DNA of 64,000 nucleotides from Priestia koreensis (GCF_001274935.1 NZ_LILC01000011.1:62705-126704), one strand, 5' to 3'; positions 26,681-35,344 are shown, numbered from the stretch's first letter. A program made the numbers and translations. Notes: a model not told the origin generated them from the sequence alone.

Positions 26681-26732
26681 TTTACCAAAAAAGGACCTGA
26701 CGGAGGAGCTGTCAGGTCCTTTTTTTGGTAAA
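26681..26732. terminator. Bidirectional terminator between murC and the M29 peptidase
   Basis: TTTACCAAAAAAGGACCTGAC pairs with its near-exact complement ending in TTTTTTTGGTAAA; the GC core is GGACCTGAC (26693-26701) with GTCAGGTCC (26711-26719). T-tracts occur on both strands. It is the first of three successive hairpins. Confidence 0.85.
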
Positions 26733-26733
26733 G

Positions 26734-26782
26734 CATAAGTGGAAGAGGCCAGCCCTTTCGGGCTTGGCCTCTTTCACTTATG
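26734..26782. repeat. Long hairpin, second of three after murC
   Basis: About 20 bp stem: CATAAGTGGAAGAGGCCAG then CCC, loop TTTC, then the complement ending CTCTTTCACTTATG, with one mismatch and one bulge. No T-tract follows. It lies between the murC terminator and a third hairpin. Confidence 0.75.
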
Positions 26783-26802
26783 GAGATCTTCTTAGGTCGT
26801 TC

Positions 26803-26850
26803 GCAGAAGCCGTCCTCCCAAGCAGGACGATGGCTTCTGCTTCTTTTTTT
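26803..26850 (+). terminator. Third hairpin after murC, with T-tract
   Basis: GCAGAAGCC (26803-26811) pairs with GGCTTCTGC (26832-26840), with an inner GTCCT/AGGAC pairing. TTCTTTTTTT follows, so it can terminate plus-strand transcripts that read through the first hairpin. It abuts the stop codon of the minus-strand peptidase gene. Confidence 0.7.
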
Positions 26851-27964
26851 ATTTTAGGTTTTCTGGATTTAATCCTTCGAGTTCTGGCACGACGAATAGG
26901 CCGTCTTTGCGAATGAGTACGTCATCGAAGTAGATTTCTCCGCCGCCGTATTCAGGGCGTTGGATCATTACCATGTCCCAGTGGATATTTGATTTGTTTC
27001 CGTTGTACGCATCTTCATAACATTCACCAGGCGTGAAGTGGAAGCTCCCGTCAATTTTTTCATCAAATAAAATATCTTGCATAGGATGTTGGATATACGG
27101 GTTTACACCAATAGCGAATTCTCCAATGTAGCGAGCGCCTTCGTCTGTGTCAAAGATTTTGTTGATACGTTCAGAGTCGTTTGCCGTTGCTTCAACAATT
27201 TTACCGTCACGGAAGGTTAGCTGAACGTTCTCAAACGTAAATCCTTGGTAAGGTGAAGGTGTATTGTATGTAATTGTTCCGTTCACAGAGTCACGTACTG
27301 GCGCTGTATATACTTCTCCATCAGGAATATTCATTTGACCCGCACATTTCACGGCCGGAATGTCTTTGATTGAGAAGGTAAGGTCAGTTCCTGGACCTAC
27401 TAAACGTACTTTGTCCGTTCTGTTCATGAGGGACTCAAGAGCATCCATTGCCTTATCCATTTTCGCATAGTCTAAGTTACACACGTTAAAGTAGAAGTCT
27501 TCAAATGCTTCTGTGCTCATTTTTGCAAGCTGAGCCATTGAGTTTGTTGGATAGCGGAGCACTACCCATTTTGTTTTAGGTACGCGAATGTCGCGGTGAA
27601 CTTTCTTGCCAACTGTTTCTCCGTGTACTTTCATGCTTTCTGCGGGCACATCAGAGTGTTCAGAAATGTTGTCTCCTGCGCGAAGACCAATATATGCATC
27701 CATGTTCGACATGACGTTTGCTTCAAAATCAGCGATCATATCAAAGTGTTCTTTTTGAGCACCCATTAATAGAGAACGATCAACGGAATGATCTTTTAAT
27801 GATACAAATGGGAAACCACCAGCCGCATAAGCTTCTTTTACAAGTGCATTCACAAGTTCGCGCTGTAGGCCGAAGTTTTCGATTAAAACTTTTTCTCCTT
27901 TTTGTAGACGAACGGAGTAATTAATTAGATTTTTCGCTAATTTCTCAATGCGAGGGTCTTTCAT
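26849..27964 (-). CDS. M29 family aminopeptidase (AmpS/PepS type)
   Basis: A 371-residue thermophilic-type aminopeptidase. The N-terminal KLAKNLINYSVRLQKGEKVLIE matches the M29 start. The C-terminal domain carries metal ligands in VEATAN, IGEFAIGVNP (Glu), CYEDAYNGNKSNIHWDMVM (Glu, His, Asp; about residue 325) and EIYFDDVLIRKDG. These enzymes remove N-terminal residues from peptides, using cobalt or other divalent ions. An AGGAGG sits seven bases before the ATG. No such gene follows murC in B. subtilis to my recollection, so the locus differs here. Family assignment is secure; the specific subfamily symbol is left open. Confidence 0.87.
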   Translation of the reverse strand: MKDPRIEKLAKNLINYSVRLQKGEKVLIENFGLQRELVNALVKEAYAAGGFPFVSLKDHSVDRSLLMGAQKEHFDMIADFEANVMSNMDAYIGLRAGDNISEHSDVPAESMKVHGETVGKKVHRDIRVPKTKWVVLRYPTNSMAQLAKMSTEAFEDFYFNVCNLDYAKMDKAMDALESLMNRTDKVRLVGPGTDLTFSIKDIPAVKCAGQMNIPDGEVYTAPVRDSVNGTITYNTPSPYQGFTFENVQLTFRDGKIVEATANDSERINKIFDTDEGARYIGEFAIGVNPYIQHPMQDILFDEKIDGSFHFTPGECYEDAYNGNKSNIHWDMVMIQRPEYGGGEIYFDDVLIRKDGLFVVPELEGLNPENLK

Positions 27965-28120
27965 TTTTACTACCTCCTAGTGTACGATATAAAATATACC
28001 TATTTATTGTAACTCAAAAGGCTTCATTTGTTTACTTATCCATGCTAGAAACGAAAAATATACGAATAGGAGGAGGCTTATCTTATAGTTTTTTAACGAA
28101 ATGGCAATACAAATAAGGAT

Positions 28121-28146
28121 GTTTATTGTAAATAACTAGAGGGTAG
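28121..28146 (+). promoter_or_regulatory. SigB-type general stress promoter of ytxGHJ
   Basis: GTTTAT (28121-28126) and GGGTAG (28141-28146) are separated by 14 bases, close to the SigB consensus GTTTAA-N13/15-GGGTAT. The homologous ytxG operon of B. subtilis is SigB dependent, so both sequence and knowledge agree. The distance to the ytxG start is 38 bases. Confidence 0.7.
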
Positions 28147-28184
28147 AACTAAGTAATCGAGCTAGCATAAGGAGGACGTATATT

Positions 28185-28661
28185 ATGATTTTAATCCTGT
28201 ATATAAGTGTCGCAATTATTGCCATCGCGTTCTTATTTTTGGTAATATCAGTAGCAAGAACACTTGGATCTGTACAAAAAACGCTAAATTCTGTGGCCGG
28301 AACCTTAGATGGTCTTGAAAAGCAAATGAATGGCATTACTGTAGAGACCACAGCGCTATTACATAAAACAAATGGTCTTGCTGAGGACATTCAACGCAAA
28401 TCTGAAGCACTGAACGTCGTAGTGGATTCTGTAAAAGGAGTCGGTGGTTCAATTCAAGAATTGAATCGTTCTATTCGTGGGGTATCTAATACCGTTTCAC
28501 GAAAAGCAGAAGAACATAAGGAGTCAGTGGCTCAGGTTGTTCAGTGGAGCAATGTCGCAATGGACGTTTGGGATCGATTTAAAAACAGAAAGCAAGTAAA
28601 TGACGCAGCAGTGTCAGAAACACCGCCAAGAGAAGAACAGCGTCGCCGATCATATTCTTAA
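28185..28661 (+). CDS. ytxG: General stress protein YtxG (DUF948)
   Basis: A 158-residue protein with one N-terminal membrane helix (LILYISVAIIAIAFLFLVISVA) followed by a long helical cytoplasmic region and a charged tail. The heptad-like pattern VQKTLNSVAGTLDGLEKQMNGI and the helix after it are typical of DUF948 proteins, which resemble chemoreceptor coiled coils. Function is unknown beyond stress induction. AGGAGG lies at 28171-28176. It is followed after 14 bases by ytxH, forming the SigB-type operon. Confidence 0.85.
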   Translation: MILILYISVAIIAIAFLFLVISVARTLGSVQKTLNSVAGTLDGLEKQMNGITVETTALLHKTNGLAEDIQRKSEALNVVVDSVKGVGGSIQELNRSIRGVSNTVSRKAEEHKESVAQVVQWSNVAMDVWDRFKNRKQVNDAAVSETPPREEQRRRSYS

Positions 28662-28675
28662 GGGAGGAAATAAGG

Positions 28676-29122
28676 ATGGCTAAAAACAATACAAATACAA
28701 CAAAAAATAAGGATTTTGTAGTAGGAGCAATCGTAGGAGGAGTTGTAGGTGCTGCAACAGCATTATTACTAGCTCCTAAAGCTGGAAAAGAGCTTCGCTC
28801 AGACATCAATGAACAAGCTACGTTTGTTCGCTTGAAAACGGAAAAACTTCGAAATTCAGCGATGGAAAAGGGACAAGGTCTTGCTTCTAGCGCTAAAGAC
28901 AAAACGGTTAGCCTTTCACAAACAATCTCTGGCCAATCAGCACAGGTGATCAACAAAGTAAAAGGGATACGTAAAAAAGAAGAAGTTCTTCCAGAAAGTA
29001 GCCTAAACGTATTAGAGGACGAAGTAGAAACTCAATCAATTGAAAAAGAATATAACGTTCAACAGGAGCTTGATCAAACGAAAAAAGCACTGGATGAAAT
29101 GGAGCAAGGCTTAAAGCATTAA
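28676..29122 (+). CDS. ytxH: YtxH family general stress protein
   Basis: A 148-residue protein with the YtxH domain: DFVVGAIVGGVVGAATALLLAPKAGKELRSDI, a glycine-zipper-like hydrophobic helix followed by the LAPKAGKELR signature. The remainder is helical and charged. The family (sometimes annotated as gas vesicle-like) is membrane associated and stress induced; molecular role unknown. GGGAGG precedes the ATG at 28676. A hairpin follows before ytxJ, so ytxJ may be transcribed by partial read-through. Confidence 0.85.
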   Translation: MAKNNTNTTKNKDFVVGAIVGGVVGAATALLLAPKAGKELRSDINEQATFVRLKTEKLRNSAMEKGQGLASSAKDKTVSLSQTISGQSAQVINKVKGIRKKEEVLPESSLNVLEDEVETQSIEKEYNVQQELDQTKKALDEMEQGLKH

Positions 29123-29170
29123 TAGAATGCATAAAAGGTTCATCACCTTTGCATTCTAAAAGAATACATG

Positions 29171-29228
29171 TGAAGAAGAGGACGCCTCCTAAATCGTTAT
29201 TTTAGAGACGTCTTCTTTTTCTTCACAT
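29171..29228 (+). terminator. Hairpin between ytxH and ytxJ, possible leaky terminator
   Basis: GAAGAAGAGGACG pairs with ACGTCTTCTT, with an inner TAAA/TTTA pairing, followed by TTTTCTTCAC. A second AGAATGCA/TGCATTCT hairpin lies just upstream at 29124-29159. Confidence 0.6.
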
Positions 29229-29251
29229 TACTAATAAAAGGAGTGAGCAAC

Positions 29252-29575
29252 ATGCATAAAATCTCAACGGTAGAAGAATTCGAAGAAATTCTCCAAAAAG
29301 GTAAGCAGTTTGCCTTTTTAAAACATAGTACAACCTGTCCAATTAGTGCTCATGCATATGAAGAATATACGGCGTTTGCACATGAACATGAGGAAGTCCC
29401 AACGTATTATCTGCATGTGCAAGAAGCGCGTCCGCTTTCTGCACACATTGCAGAAACGTTTAATATTAAACACGAATCTCCTCAGGTATTTGTATTTGAG
29501 AATGGAGAGCCAAAGTGGAATGCATCTCACAGCAATATTACAAGTGGAGCATTAACAGAGCAGACTCAAAAGTAA
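29252..29575 (+). CDS. ytxJ: YtxJ, bacillithiol-system redox-active protein
   Basis: A 107-residue thioredoxin-fold protein of the YtxJ (DUF2847) family. The single-cysteine motif STTCPISAHAYEEY (CPIS, about residue 27) and the cis-Pro segment NIKHESPQVFVFENGEP are visible. With one active-site cysteine it resembles bacilliredoxin-like monothiol proteins working with bacillithiol. The ATG at 29252 has AAAGGAG nine bases upstream; the GTG at 29243 abuts it. In B. subtilis aroA and then ccpA follow; aroA is absent here. Confidence 0.85.
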   Translation: MHKISTVEEFEEILQKGKQFAFLKHSTTCPISAHAYEEYTAFAHEHEEVPTYYLHVQEARPLSAHIAETFNIKHESPQVFVFENGEPKWNASHSNITSGALTEQTQK

Positions 29576-29587
29576 GAGCCTAACATT

Positions 29588-29628
29588 CAAAAGTCTCCCG
29601 GACATTTTTGTCTTGGAGGCTTTTTTGT
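29588..29628 (+). terminator. Intrinsic terminator after ytxJ
   Basis: AAGTCTCC pairs with GGAGGCTT, with an inner GGACA/TGTCT stem, followed by TTTTTTG. Confidence 0.75.
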
Positions 29629-29777
29629 AGACTGTTTCTGTGAATAGGGATGCCAAAGGTAAATGGTATTTTTTTTGGAAAAATGTAAAAATAATGATGA
29701 TTTTTGCTTTGTATTATGCTATTCTGTATTATTGGGTGTGTTTTTAGCGAACATTGCATAAAAATCCTGTAAATTAA

Positions 29778-29806
29778 TTGCGGTTGTGCACATAGTGTCG
29801 TATAGT
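29778..29806 (+). promoter_or_regulatory. Probable sigma-A promoter of ccpA
   Basis: TTGCGG (29778-29783), a 17-base spacer and TATAGT (29801-29806), 92 bases ahead of the ccpA start. The rest of the 29629-29897 gap is AT-rich with no ORF and no evident cre site. Confidence 0.5.
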
Positions 29807-29897
29807 AGTTACAGACATTATAGACTGTACATAATTATAAATAACGGTTTCTGGGTAAACTAACAGAAAATGTGCTGAATACAAGGAGTGTTAAGTT

Positions 29898-30899
29898 GTG
29901 AACGTAACAATATATGATGTAGCAAGAGAAGCGAATGTATCAATGGCAACGGTATCACGTGTTGTTAATGGTAATCCGAACGTAAAGCCATCAACAAGAA
30001 AAAAAGTGCTAGAAACAATTGAACGTCTGGGGTATCGTCCGAATGCGGTAGCTCGTGGATTAGCTAGTAAAAAAACGACAACTGTTGGGGTTATTATTCC
30101 TGACATTTCAAGTATTTTCTACGCTGAACTAGCACGTGGCATTGAAGATATTGCCACAATGTACAAGTATAATATTATTTTAAGTAACTCGGATCAAAAC
30201 ACAGATAAAGAATTCCACCTTTTAAACACTATGCTCGGTAAGCAAGTGGACGGAATCATCTTTATGGGTGGGAATATCACTGATGAGCACGTCGAAGAGT
30301 TCAAAAAATCCCCGGTTCCAATCGTGTTAGCTGCTTCTATTGAAATGTCTGAACAAATTCCTTCAGTAAATATTAACTATGAACAAGCAGCATATGATGC
30401 TGTCCATGCCTTAATTGAAAAGGGCCATGAGCGCGTTGCTTTTGTAACAGGACCGCTAGAAGAGCCAATGAATAAAGAAAGAAAGCTAAAAGGCTATCAA
30501 CAAGCACTTATCGATCATAAAATTCCTTATAATGAAGAAATGGTATTTGAAGGCGATTATACGTACGATTCTGGAATGGAAGCTTTTGAAAAGCTGTCTT
30601 CTTTAGATGAAAAACCGACTGCTATTTTTGTTGGAACAGATGAAATGGCGTTAGGAGTTATTCACGGAGCGCAGGATCGCGGATTCAAAATCCCAGAAGA
30701 TGTTGAAGTAGTAGGCTTTGATAATACGAAGCTTGCAACAATGGTACGTCCTACGTTATCAACAGTCGTACAGCCAATGTATGATATCGGGGCAGTAGCG
30801 ATGCGTCTATTAACAAAGTACATGAACAAAGAAACGGTTGAGAGCAGTATCGTTGAACTGCCACACCGTATCGAGTACCGCCAATCAACAAAAGAATAA
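29898..30899 (+). CDS. ccpA: Catabolite control protein A, LacI-family regulator CcpA
   Basis: A 333-residue LacI/GalR-type regulator. The N-terminal HTH and hinge read [20 protein letters not shown] and [20 protein letters not shown], then [17 protein letters not shown]. The periplasmic-binding-protein-like core starts at [18 protein letters not shown] and contains the conserved [19 protein letters not shown]. CcpA with phosphorylated HPr or Crh binds cre sites to repress or activate carbon genes; candidate cre sites are present in this window before acsA/acuA and ackA. The start is the GTG at 29898, preceded by AAGGAG. aroA, which lies immediately upstream in B. subtilis, is missing, as are motPS downstream. 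Confidence 0.94.
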   Translation: MNVTIYDVAREANVSMATVSRVVNGNPNVKPSTRKKVLETIERLGYRPNAVARGLASKKTTTVGVIIPDISSIFYAELARGIEDIATMYKYNIILSNSDQNTDKEFHLLNTMLGKQVDGIIFMGGNITDEHVEEFKKSPVPIVLAASIEMSEQIPSVNINYEQAAYDAVHALIEKGHERVAFVTGPLEEPMNKERKLKGYQQALIDHKIPYNEEMVFEGDYTYDSGMEAFEKLSSLDEKPTAIFVGTDEMALGVIHGAQDRGFKIPEDVEVVGFDNTKLATMVRPTLSTVVQPMYDIGAVAMRLLTKYMNKETVESSIVELPHRIEYRQSTKE

Positions 30900-30906
30900 T
30901 TTACTG

Positions 30907-30949
30907 TCAAAAGCTCGCGAAGAAGTTATTTCTCGCGAGCTTTTTCAGT
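30907..30949. terminator. Bidirectional terminator of ccpA and acuC
   Basis: AAAGCTCGCGA pairs with TCGCGAGCTTT around an AGAAGTTATTTC-type loop, with T-tract on the plus strand and A-run on the other side. The last codons of acuC form part of the hairpin. Confidence 0.85.
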
Positions 30950-32098
30950 CTGAGAGCGAATTACATACAAAGCCTTTGAAACGGTATTTCGATTTTTTTC
31001 AGTAATCTCTCCTTTTCGAGGAATGGGCTCATAAATTCCTTGCTGGTCATCCCACGTTGTACAAAGGGGAACAGGAGAATATGAAGACCACTTATCAATC
31101 CATTCTTTCGGTAGATCCCCTTGAAGAAAACGATTATTCATCTCAAGCCAAATAAACGACCATGCTCTAGGTACGACACGCCAAATATCATAACCGCCGC
31201 CACCAACTGCGATCCAGCGACCTTCACAATATTGATGGGCAAGCTCGTGTGCAAGCTTCGGAATTTCTCGATAGATCGCTGTGGTCGCACTCAAATGGGT
31301 AAGAGGATCATAATAGTGAGCATCTGCCCCGTTTTGAGTTAAAATAACGTCTGGTTTAAAGAATTCCGTGACTTCACGAAGCGCAGTAGAGTAAGAGTCA
31401 ATCCATGACTCATCTTCTGTAAACGCATCTACAGGAATGTTAAACGAATAGTTATATCCTTCCCCATATCCCCGTTCATTGACATTTCCTGTACCAGGGA
31501 ACAGGTAGCGCCCAGTTTCATGGATAGAAAAGGTGCAAACAGAAGGATCATCATAAAAAGCCCACTGTACGCCGTCACCATGATGTGCATCCGTATCAAT
31601 GTAAAGAACCTTTGCGTTATATTTTTGCTGAATATATTTAATCGCAACAGCGCTATCATTATAAATACAAAAGCCGGATGCTTTGCCTCGGAAACCATGA
31701 TGAAGACCACCACCAAGACTTAAAGCATGATTAGCCTGCCCGGACATAACGTAATCAGCCGCCACTAGCGTCCCACCTACTAAATAGGAACTAGCTTCGT
31801 GCATATTAGCAAACATCGGCGTATCTTCGGTTCCTAATCCATAGTTGTTTGCCTCTACTGTAGGCAGTTTCCCTTCACTTGCTAGCTTGACCGCCTGAAT
31901 ATAGTTAGGATCGTGAATGAGACTAAGTTCTTCATCTGTTGCTACTCGGGGTAGCACGATGTCTTGCTCATTCAATTCTTTGCTCATGCGAAGCAGATCG
32001 TAAGTTAGTTTGACTCGTAATTGATTAAAAGGATGATTGTCACTGAATTTATAGTTTAGTAAGTCCTTTGAGTAAACAAATACAGCTTCTTTTTTCAT
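30926..32098 (-). CDS. acuC: AcuC, histone deacetylase-like acetyl-AcsA deacetylase
   Basis: A 390-residue class I HDAC fold enzyme that removes the acetyl group from the active-site lysine of acetyl-CoA synthetase. Zinc and catalytic motifs are present: GGGLHHGFRGKASGFCIYNDSA (active-site His pair), YIDTDAHHGDGVQWAFYDDP (metal Asp and His) and LTQNGADAHYYDPL (metal Asp). I start it at ATG 32098 (MKKEAVFVYSKDLLNYKF); the frame extends nine codons upstream into acuB. The ATG overlaps the acuB stop (ATGA), so the acuABC genes are translationally coupled. The gene ends inside the shared terminator with ccpA. Confidence 0.92.
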   Translation of the reverse strand: MKKEAVFVYSKDLLNYKFSDNHPFNQLRVKLTYDLLRMSKELNEQDIVLPRVATDEELSLIHDPNYIQAVKLASEGKLPTVEANNYGLGTEDTPMFANMHEASSYLVGGTLVAADYVMSGQANHALSLGGGLHHGFRGKASGFCIYNDSAVAIKYIQQKYNAKVLYIDTDAHHGDGVQWAFYDDPSVCTFSIHETGRYLFPGTGNVNERGYGEGYNYSFNIPVDAFTEDESWIDSYSTALREVTEFFKPDVILTQNGADAHYYDPLTHLSATTAIYREIPKLAHELAHQYCEGRWIAVGGGGYDIWRVVPRAWSFIWLEMNNRFLQGDLPKEWIDKWSSYSPVPLCTTWDDQQGIYEPIPRKGEITEKNRNTVSKALYVIRSQTEKAREK

Positions 32099-32742
32099 GA
32101 TGAAGCACCAGGAACCTGTGGCCAATTAATGACATTGTAACCATTCTGCTTGAGCTTTGTGACAACCATCATCGGGTTAAGCGTTTGAATACGAAAGACA
32201 AGGATTTTTTCATTGATTGTCGGGCTTGGGTAGACAAGTATACTTAGGATATTAATATTCGAATTTTTTAAGAGAGCAGCGAGTTCAGCTAAAATTCCTG
32301 GGCGATCGTCTACTTTTACTTCAATTTGAGAGCCTGGTTGATGGGCACCTGTTAATTGAATAAGCGTGTGAAGCATATCTTTTTCTGTGACAATGCCTAC
32401 TAATTTGTGTTCTTTAACGATTGGAACACAGCCGATATTGTGCTCGTAAAATATGCCTGCTATTTCTTCGACAAAGTCTAACGGATGAGCGGTGATCACA
32501 TTTCGGGTCATAAGATCAGCAACAGGTTTATGTAAATCATTTGCCAAGTCGCTCGGTTGAAAAATGGAGGGACTTGCATCTCGAATGTCACGATCTGATA
32601 CAATTCCTGCGATGGTAAAATCATGATTTACAATAGGGATATGGCGAATGTTATGAGTTCGAATGAGATTAATTGCATCTGCAATCGTTGCGCTAGGGTT
32701 TAATGTAATGACATCTTGATTCATCATTTCTTCTACAATCAT
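32095..32742 (-). CDS. acuB: AcuB, tandem CBS and ACT domain protein
   Basis: A 215-residue protein with two CBS repeats (residues 1-62, MIVEEMMNQDVITLNPSATI onward; and 73-130, VADLMTRNVITAHPLDFVEE onward) and a C-terminal ACT domain (QIEVKVDDRPGILAELAALL, from about 138). CBS pairs bind adenine nucleotides and ACT domains bind amino acids, so a regulatory role in controlling AcsA acetylation or acetoin use is likely. It lies between acuA and acuC in the same direction. The first ATG is used; its GGAG is about eleven bases away, a little long. Confidence 0.9.
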   Translation of the reverse strand: MIVEEMMNQDVITLNPSATIADAINLIRTHNIRHIPIVNHDFTIAGIVSDRDIRDASPSIFQPSDLANDLHKPVADLMTRNVITAHPLDFVEEIAGIFYEHNIGCVPIVKEHKLVGIVTEKDMLHTLIQLTGAHQPGSQIEVKVDDRPGILAELAALLKNSNINILSILVYPSPTINEKILVFRIQTLNPMMVVTKLKQNGYNVINWPQVPGASS

Positions 32743-32805
32743 CTTTAGAACGACTCCTTACTATTCCTAAAATAGTGTCATAGCTGTTGGGTCAATGAAG
32801 AATAC

Positions 32806-33447
32806 TTAGTACATAAAACGATTTTGAAAGCGAAGCCTATCGAATTGTTGAATAGATTCAACGGGAACTCTTTTACCGATTCGAACCATTAGGCAGTTAG
32901 CAGGATGCGAGCTTATTTCAGGATCATCGGTCGCAAACCAGGTTAGACCTCCGGCATTCATCATCTTTTCCATAACCTTTCGATATTCCCATACGTTTAA
33001 TCCAGATCCTTTTAAATCCCAGTGCCAATAGTATTCAGTAGTGATGATAATATAATCTTCCACCATGTCGTCCATCATTGAAACTGTAAGCAGCTGTTTG
33101 CCTATCGAATAGCTTCGAAAAGCAGGAGCGACTTCAATCGCGCCTAGCTCAATTAAATTTTCCATGTTTCCTTCCGACCACCGCTCGAGCGGGTCAGGAT
33201 ATAGGTAGGTTACATAGCCGACAATTGTATTTAAATGACGAGCAATTAATATACGTCCTTCAGGAAGATCTGCGATTTCTAACAGTGCTTTGCGTTGTTG
33301 AGCAGGAGGGCGAAATGCCACTAGCTGATCATGAAACTCATATTCTGCTAATTTGTGAGAAGGAATCGGGCCTTCAATAACGATGGTACCTACAGGAGTT
33401 TTTAATTCTTTTGCGTTATAGGTTTTTTTATGGTCCAACACATTCAC
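32806..33447 (-). CDS. acuA: AcuA, GNAT protein acetyltransferase for AcsA
   Basis: A 213-residue GNAT enzyme that acetylates the catalytic lysine of acetyl-CoA synthetase and inactivates it. The acetyl-CoA-binding core reads NLIELGAIEVAPAFRSYSIGKQLL (R/Q-x-x-G-x-G/A-type loop, around residues 100-123). The start is uncertain: GTG 33447, GTG 33441 and TTG 33438 are all possible near AGGCGG. It is divergent from acsA across a 170-base gap with a cre-like box, so both are probably under CcpA control. Confidence 0.88.
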   Translation of the reverse strand: MNVLDHKKTYNAKELKTPVGTIVIEGPIPSHKLAEYEFHDQLVAFRPPAQQRKALLEIADLPEGRILIARHLNTIVGYVTYLYPDPLERWSEGNMENLIELGAIEVAPAFRSYSIGKQLLTVSMMDDMVEDYIIITTEYYWHWDLKGSGLNVWEYRKVMEKMMNAGGLTWFATDDPEISSHPANCLMVRIGKRVPVESIQQFDRLRFQNRFMY

Positions 33448-33495
33448 CGCCTAGAATAATCAGTTCTTTACATATATCTACAGTATACACGAAAA

Positions 33496-33509
33496 GTAAA
33501 GCGTTTTCA
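33496..33509 (-). promoter_or_regulatory. cre site between acuA and acsA
   Basis: On the minus strand TGAAAACGCTTTAC matches the CcpA target TGWAARCGYTWNCW at all but about two positions at its 3' end. It lies in the divergent intergenic region, 50 bases from acuA and 110 from acsA. CcpA control of these genes is known in B. subtilis. Confidence 0.7.
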
Positions 33510-33619
33510 CGAAATGAGTAAGTACGCTATTTACTAGCTTAAATGTTTTAAAAATTGAGAATAATTTATTTTTATATTATAATAGTCAGTATAATTTTGT
33601 ACATAAGGGGGAGTTTGTG

Positions 33620-35335
33620 ATGAAATTGGAAGCGCTTCCTGTAAAACAAGGGGAACATAATTTACAGGACTATGAACAAACGTATAAAACGTTTAACTGG
33701 TCAGAAGTGGAGAAGGAATTTTCGTGGTCTAAGACAGGAAAGATAAATGTCGCTCATGAAGCAATTGACAGGCACGCAAACTCATATCGTAAGAACAAAG
33801 TCGCTCTTTATTACCGTGACGCGGAGCGAAATGAAAAGTATACGTACAAAGAAATGAAGGATTTTTCCGACAAAGCAGCTAATGTGTTCAAACAAGCAGA
33901 CGTTGAAAAAGGAGACCGCGTTTTTATTTTTATGCCACGTTCTCCTGAGCTTTACTTTGCCGTGCTTGGAGCAATTAAAGTAGGGGCGATTGTAGGGCCT
34001 TTATTTGAAGCGTTCATGGAAGGTGCAGTGAAGGATCGCTTAGAAGATAGTGAGGCGAAAGTTCTTGTCACGACGCCAGCACTTCTAGAACGTGTTCCTG
34101 TTGAATCACTTCCACATTTAAAGCACGTTCTTTTAGTAGGAGACGACATTGAGGAGAAAGGAATCTACCTTGACTTTAAGTCTCGTCTGCAAAAAGCTAG
34201 CAAACGTGTAGAGATCGAGTGGATGAACCGTGAAGATGGTCTAATTCTTCATTATACGTCAGGTTCGACAGGAAAGCCAAAAGGGGTTCTTCATGTTCAT
34301 AACGCGATGATTCAGCACTATCAAACCGCTAAATGGGTGCTAGATTTGAAAGATGAAGATATCTTCTGGTGTACGGCAGATCCAGGGTGGGTAACGGGAA
34401 CTGCTTATGGTATTTTCGGCCCTTGGCTTGTTGGGGCCTCCAACGTGATTATTGGTGGACGCTTTAGCCCAGAAAACTGGTACAAAGCCATAGAAGACTA
34501 TGGTGTGACGGTATGGTATAGTGCGCCTACTGCCTTCCGCATGTTAATGGGGGCAGGAGATGAACTAGTGAAGCAATATGATTTAAGCTCTCTGCGCCAC
34601 GTTTTGAGTGTAGGGGAACCGCTTAATCCAGAAGTTGTACGATGGGGCGTAAAGGTGTTTGATAACCGTATTCATGATACGTGGTGGATGACGGAAACAG
34701 GTGGACAGGTGATTTGTAACTATCCAGCAATTGAAATCAAGCCTGGTTCAATGGGCAAACCAATTCCAGGGATTAAGGCTGCGATTGTGGATGACCAAGG
34801 AAATGAGCTTCCTCCTTATCGCATGGGGAATCTGGCGATTAAAAAAGGCTGGCCTTCTATGATGCGGACGATTTGGAACAATGAAGCAAAATATGAATCC
34901 TATTTTATGCCTGGTGATTGGTATGTATCAGGGGATTCAGCTTATATGGACGAAGATGGATACTTCTGGTTCCAAGGGCGTATTGATGATGTCATCATGA
35001 CGTCTGGTGAACGCGTTGGGCCGTTTGAAGTGGAGAGTAAGCTTGTTGAGCATCCGGCAATTGCTGAAGCAGGGGTAATTGGCAAGCCAGATCCTGTGCG
35101 CGGTGAAATTATTAAAGCATTTATTGCGCTGAGAGATGGCTATGAGCCTTCCGAGGAATTAATTGAAGAAATTCGTTCCTTTGTGAAAAAAGGGTTAGCA
35201 GCTCATGCGGCTCCGAGAGAAATTGAGTTCCGTGACAAGCTACCAAAAACGCGTAGCGGTAAAATTATGCGCCGTGTGTTAAAAGCGTGGGAGTTGGATT
35301 TACCGACGGGTGATTTATCTACAATGGAAGATTAA
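33620..35335 (+). CDS. acsA: Acetyl-CoA synthetase AcsA
   Basis: A 571-residue AMP-forming acyl-CoA synthetase: acetate, ATP and CoA to acetyl-CoA. The phosphate-binding motif is LHYTSGSTGKPKGVLHVH (about residue 212), followed by the adenine-binding DTWWMTETGGQVICNYP (about 355), the hinge YWFQGRIDDVIMTSGERVGPFEVES (about 455) and the acetylation target PKTRSGKIMRRVLKAW with its catalytic lysine near residue 548. The lysine is the substrate of AcuA and AcuC encoded next door. GGGGGAG lies six bases before the ATG at 33620; the GTG immediately before it also fits. A terminator follows. Confidence 0.94.
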   Translation: MKLEALPVKQGEHNLQDYEQTYKTFNWSEVEKEFSWSKTGKINVAHEAIDRHANSYRKNKVALYYRDAERNEKYTYKEMKDFSDKAANVFKQADVEKGDRVFIFMPRSPELYFAVLGAIKVGAIVGPLFEAFMEGAVKDRLEDSEAKVLVTTPALLERVPVESLPHLKHVLLVGDDIEEKGIYLDFKSRLQKASKRVEIEWMNREDGLILHYTSGSTGKPKGVLHVHNAMIQHYQTAKWVLDLKDEDIFWCTADPGWVTGTAYGIFGPWLVGASNVIIGGRFSPENWYKAIEDYGVTVWYSAPTAFRMLMGAGDELVKQYDLSSLRHVLSVGEPLNPEVVRWGVKVFDNRIHDTWWMTETGGQVICNYPAIEIKPGSMGKPIPGIKAAIVDDQGNELPPYRMGNLAIKKGWPSMMRTIWNNEAKYESYFMPGDWYVSGDSAYMDEDGYFWFQGRIDDVIMTSGERVGPFEVESKLVEHPAIAEAGVIGKPDPVRGEIIKAFIALRDGYEPSEELIEEIRSFVKKGLAAHAAPREIEFRDKLPKTRSGKIMRRVLKAWELDLPTGDLSTMED

Positions 35336-35344
35336 TTAGGATGA

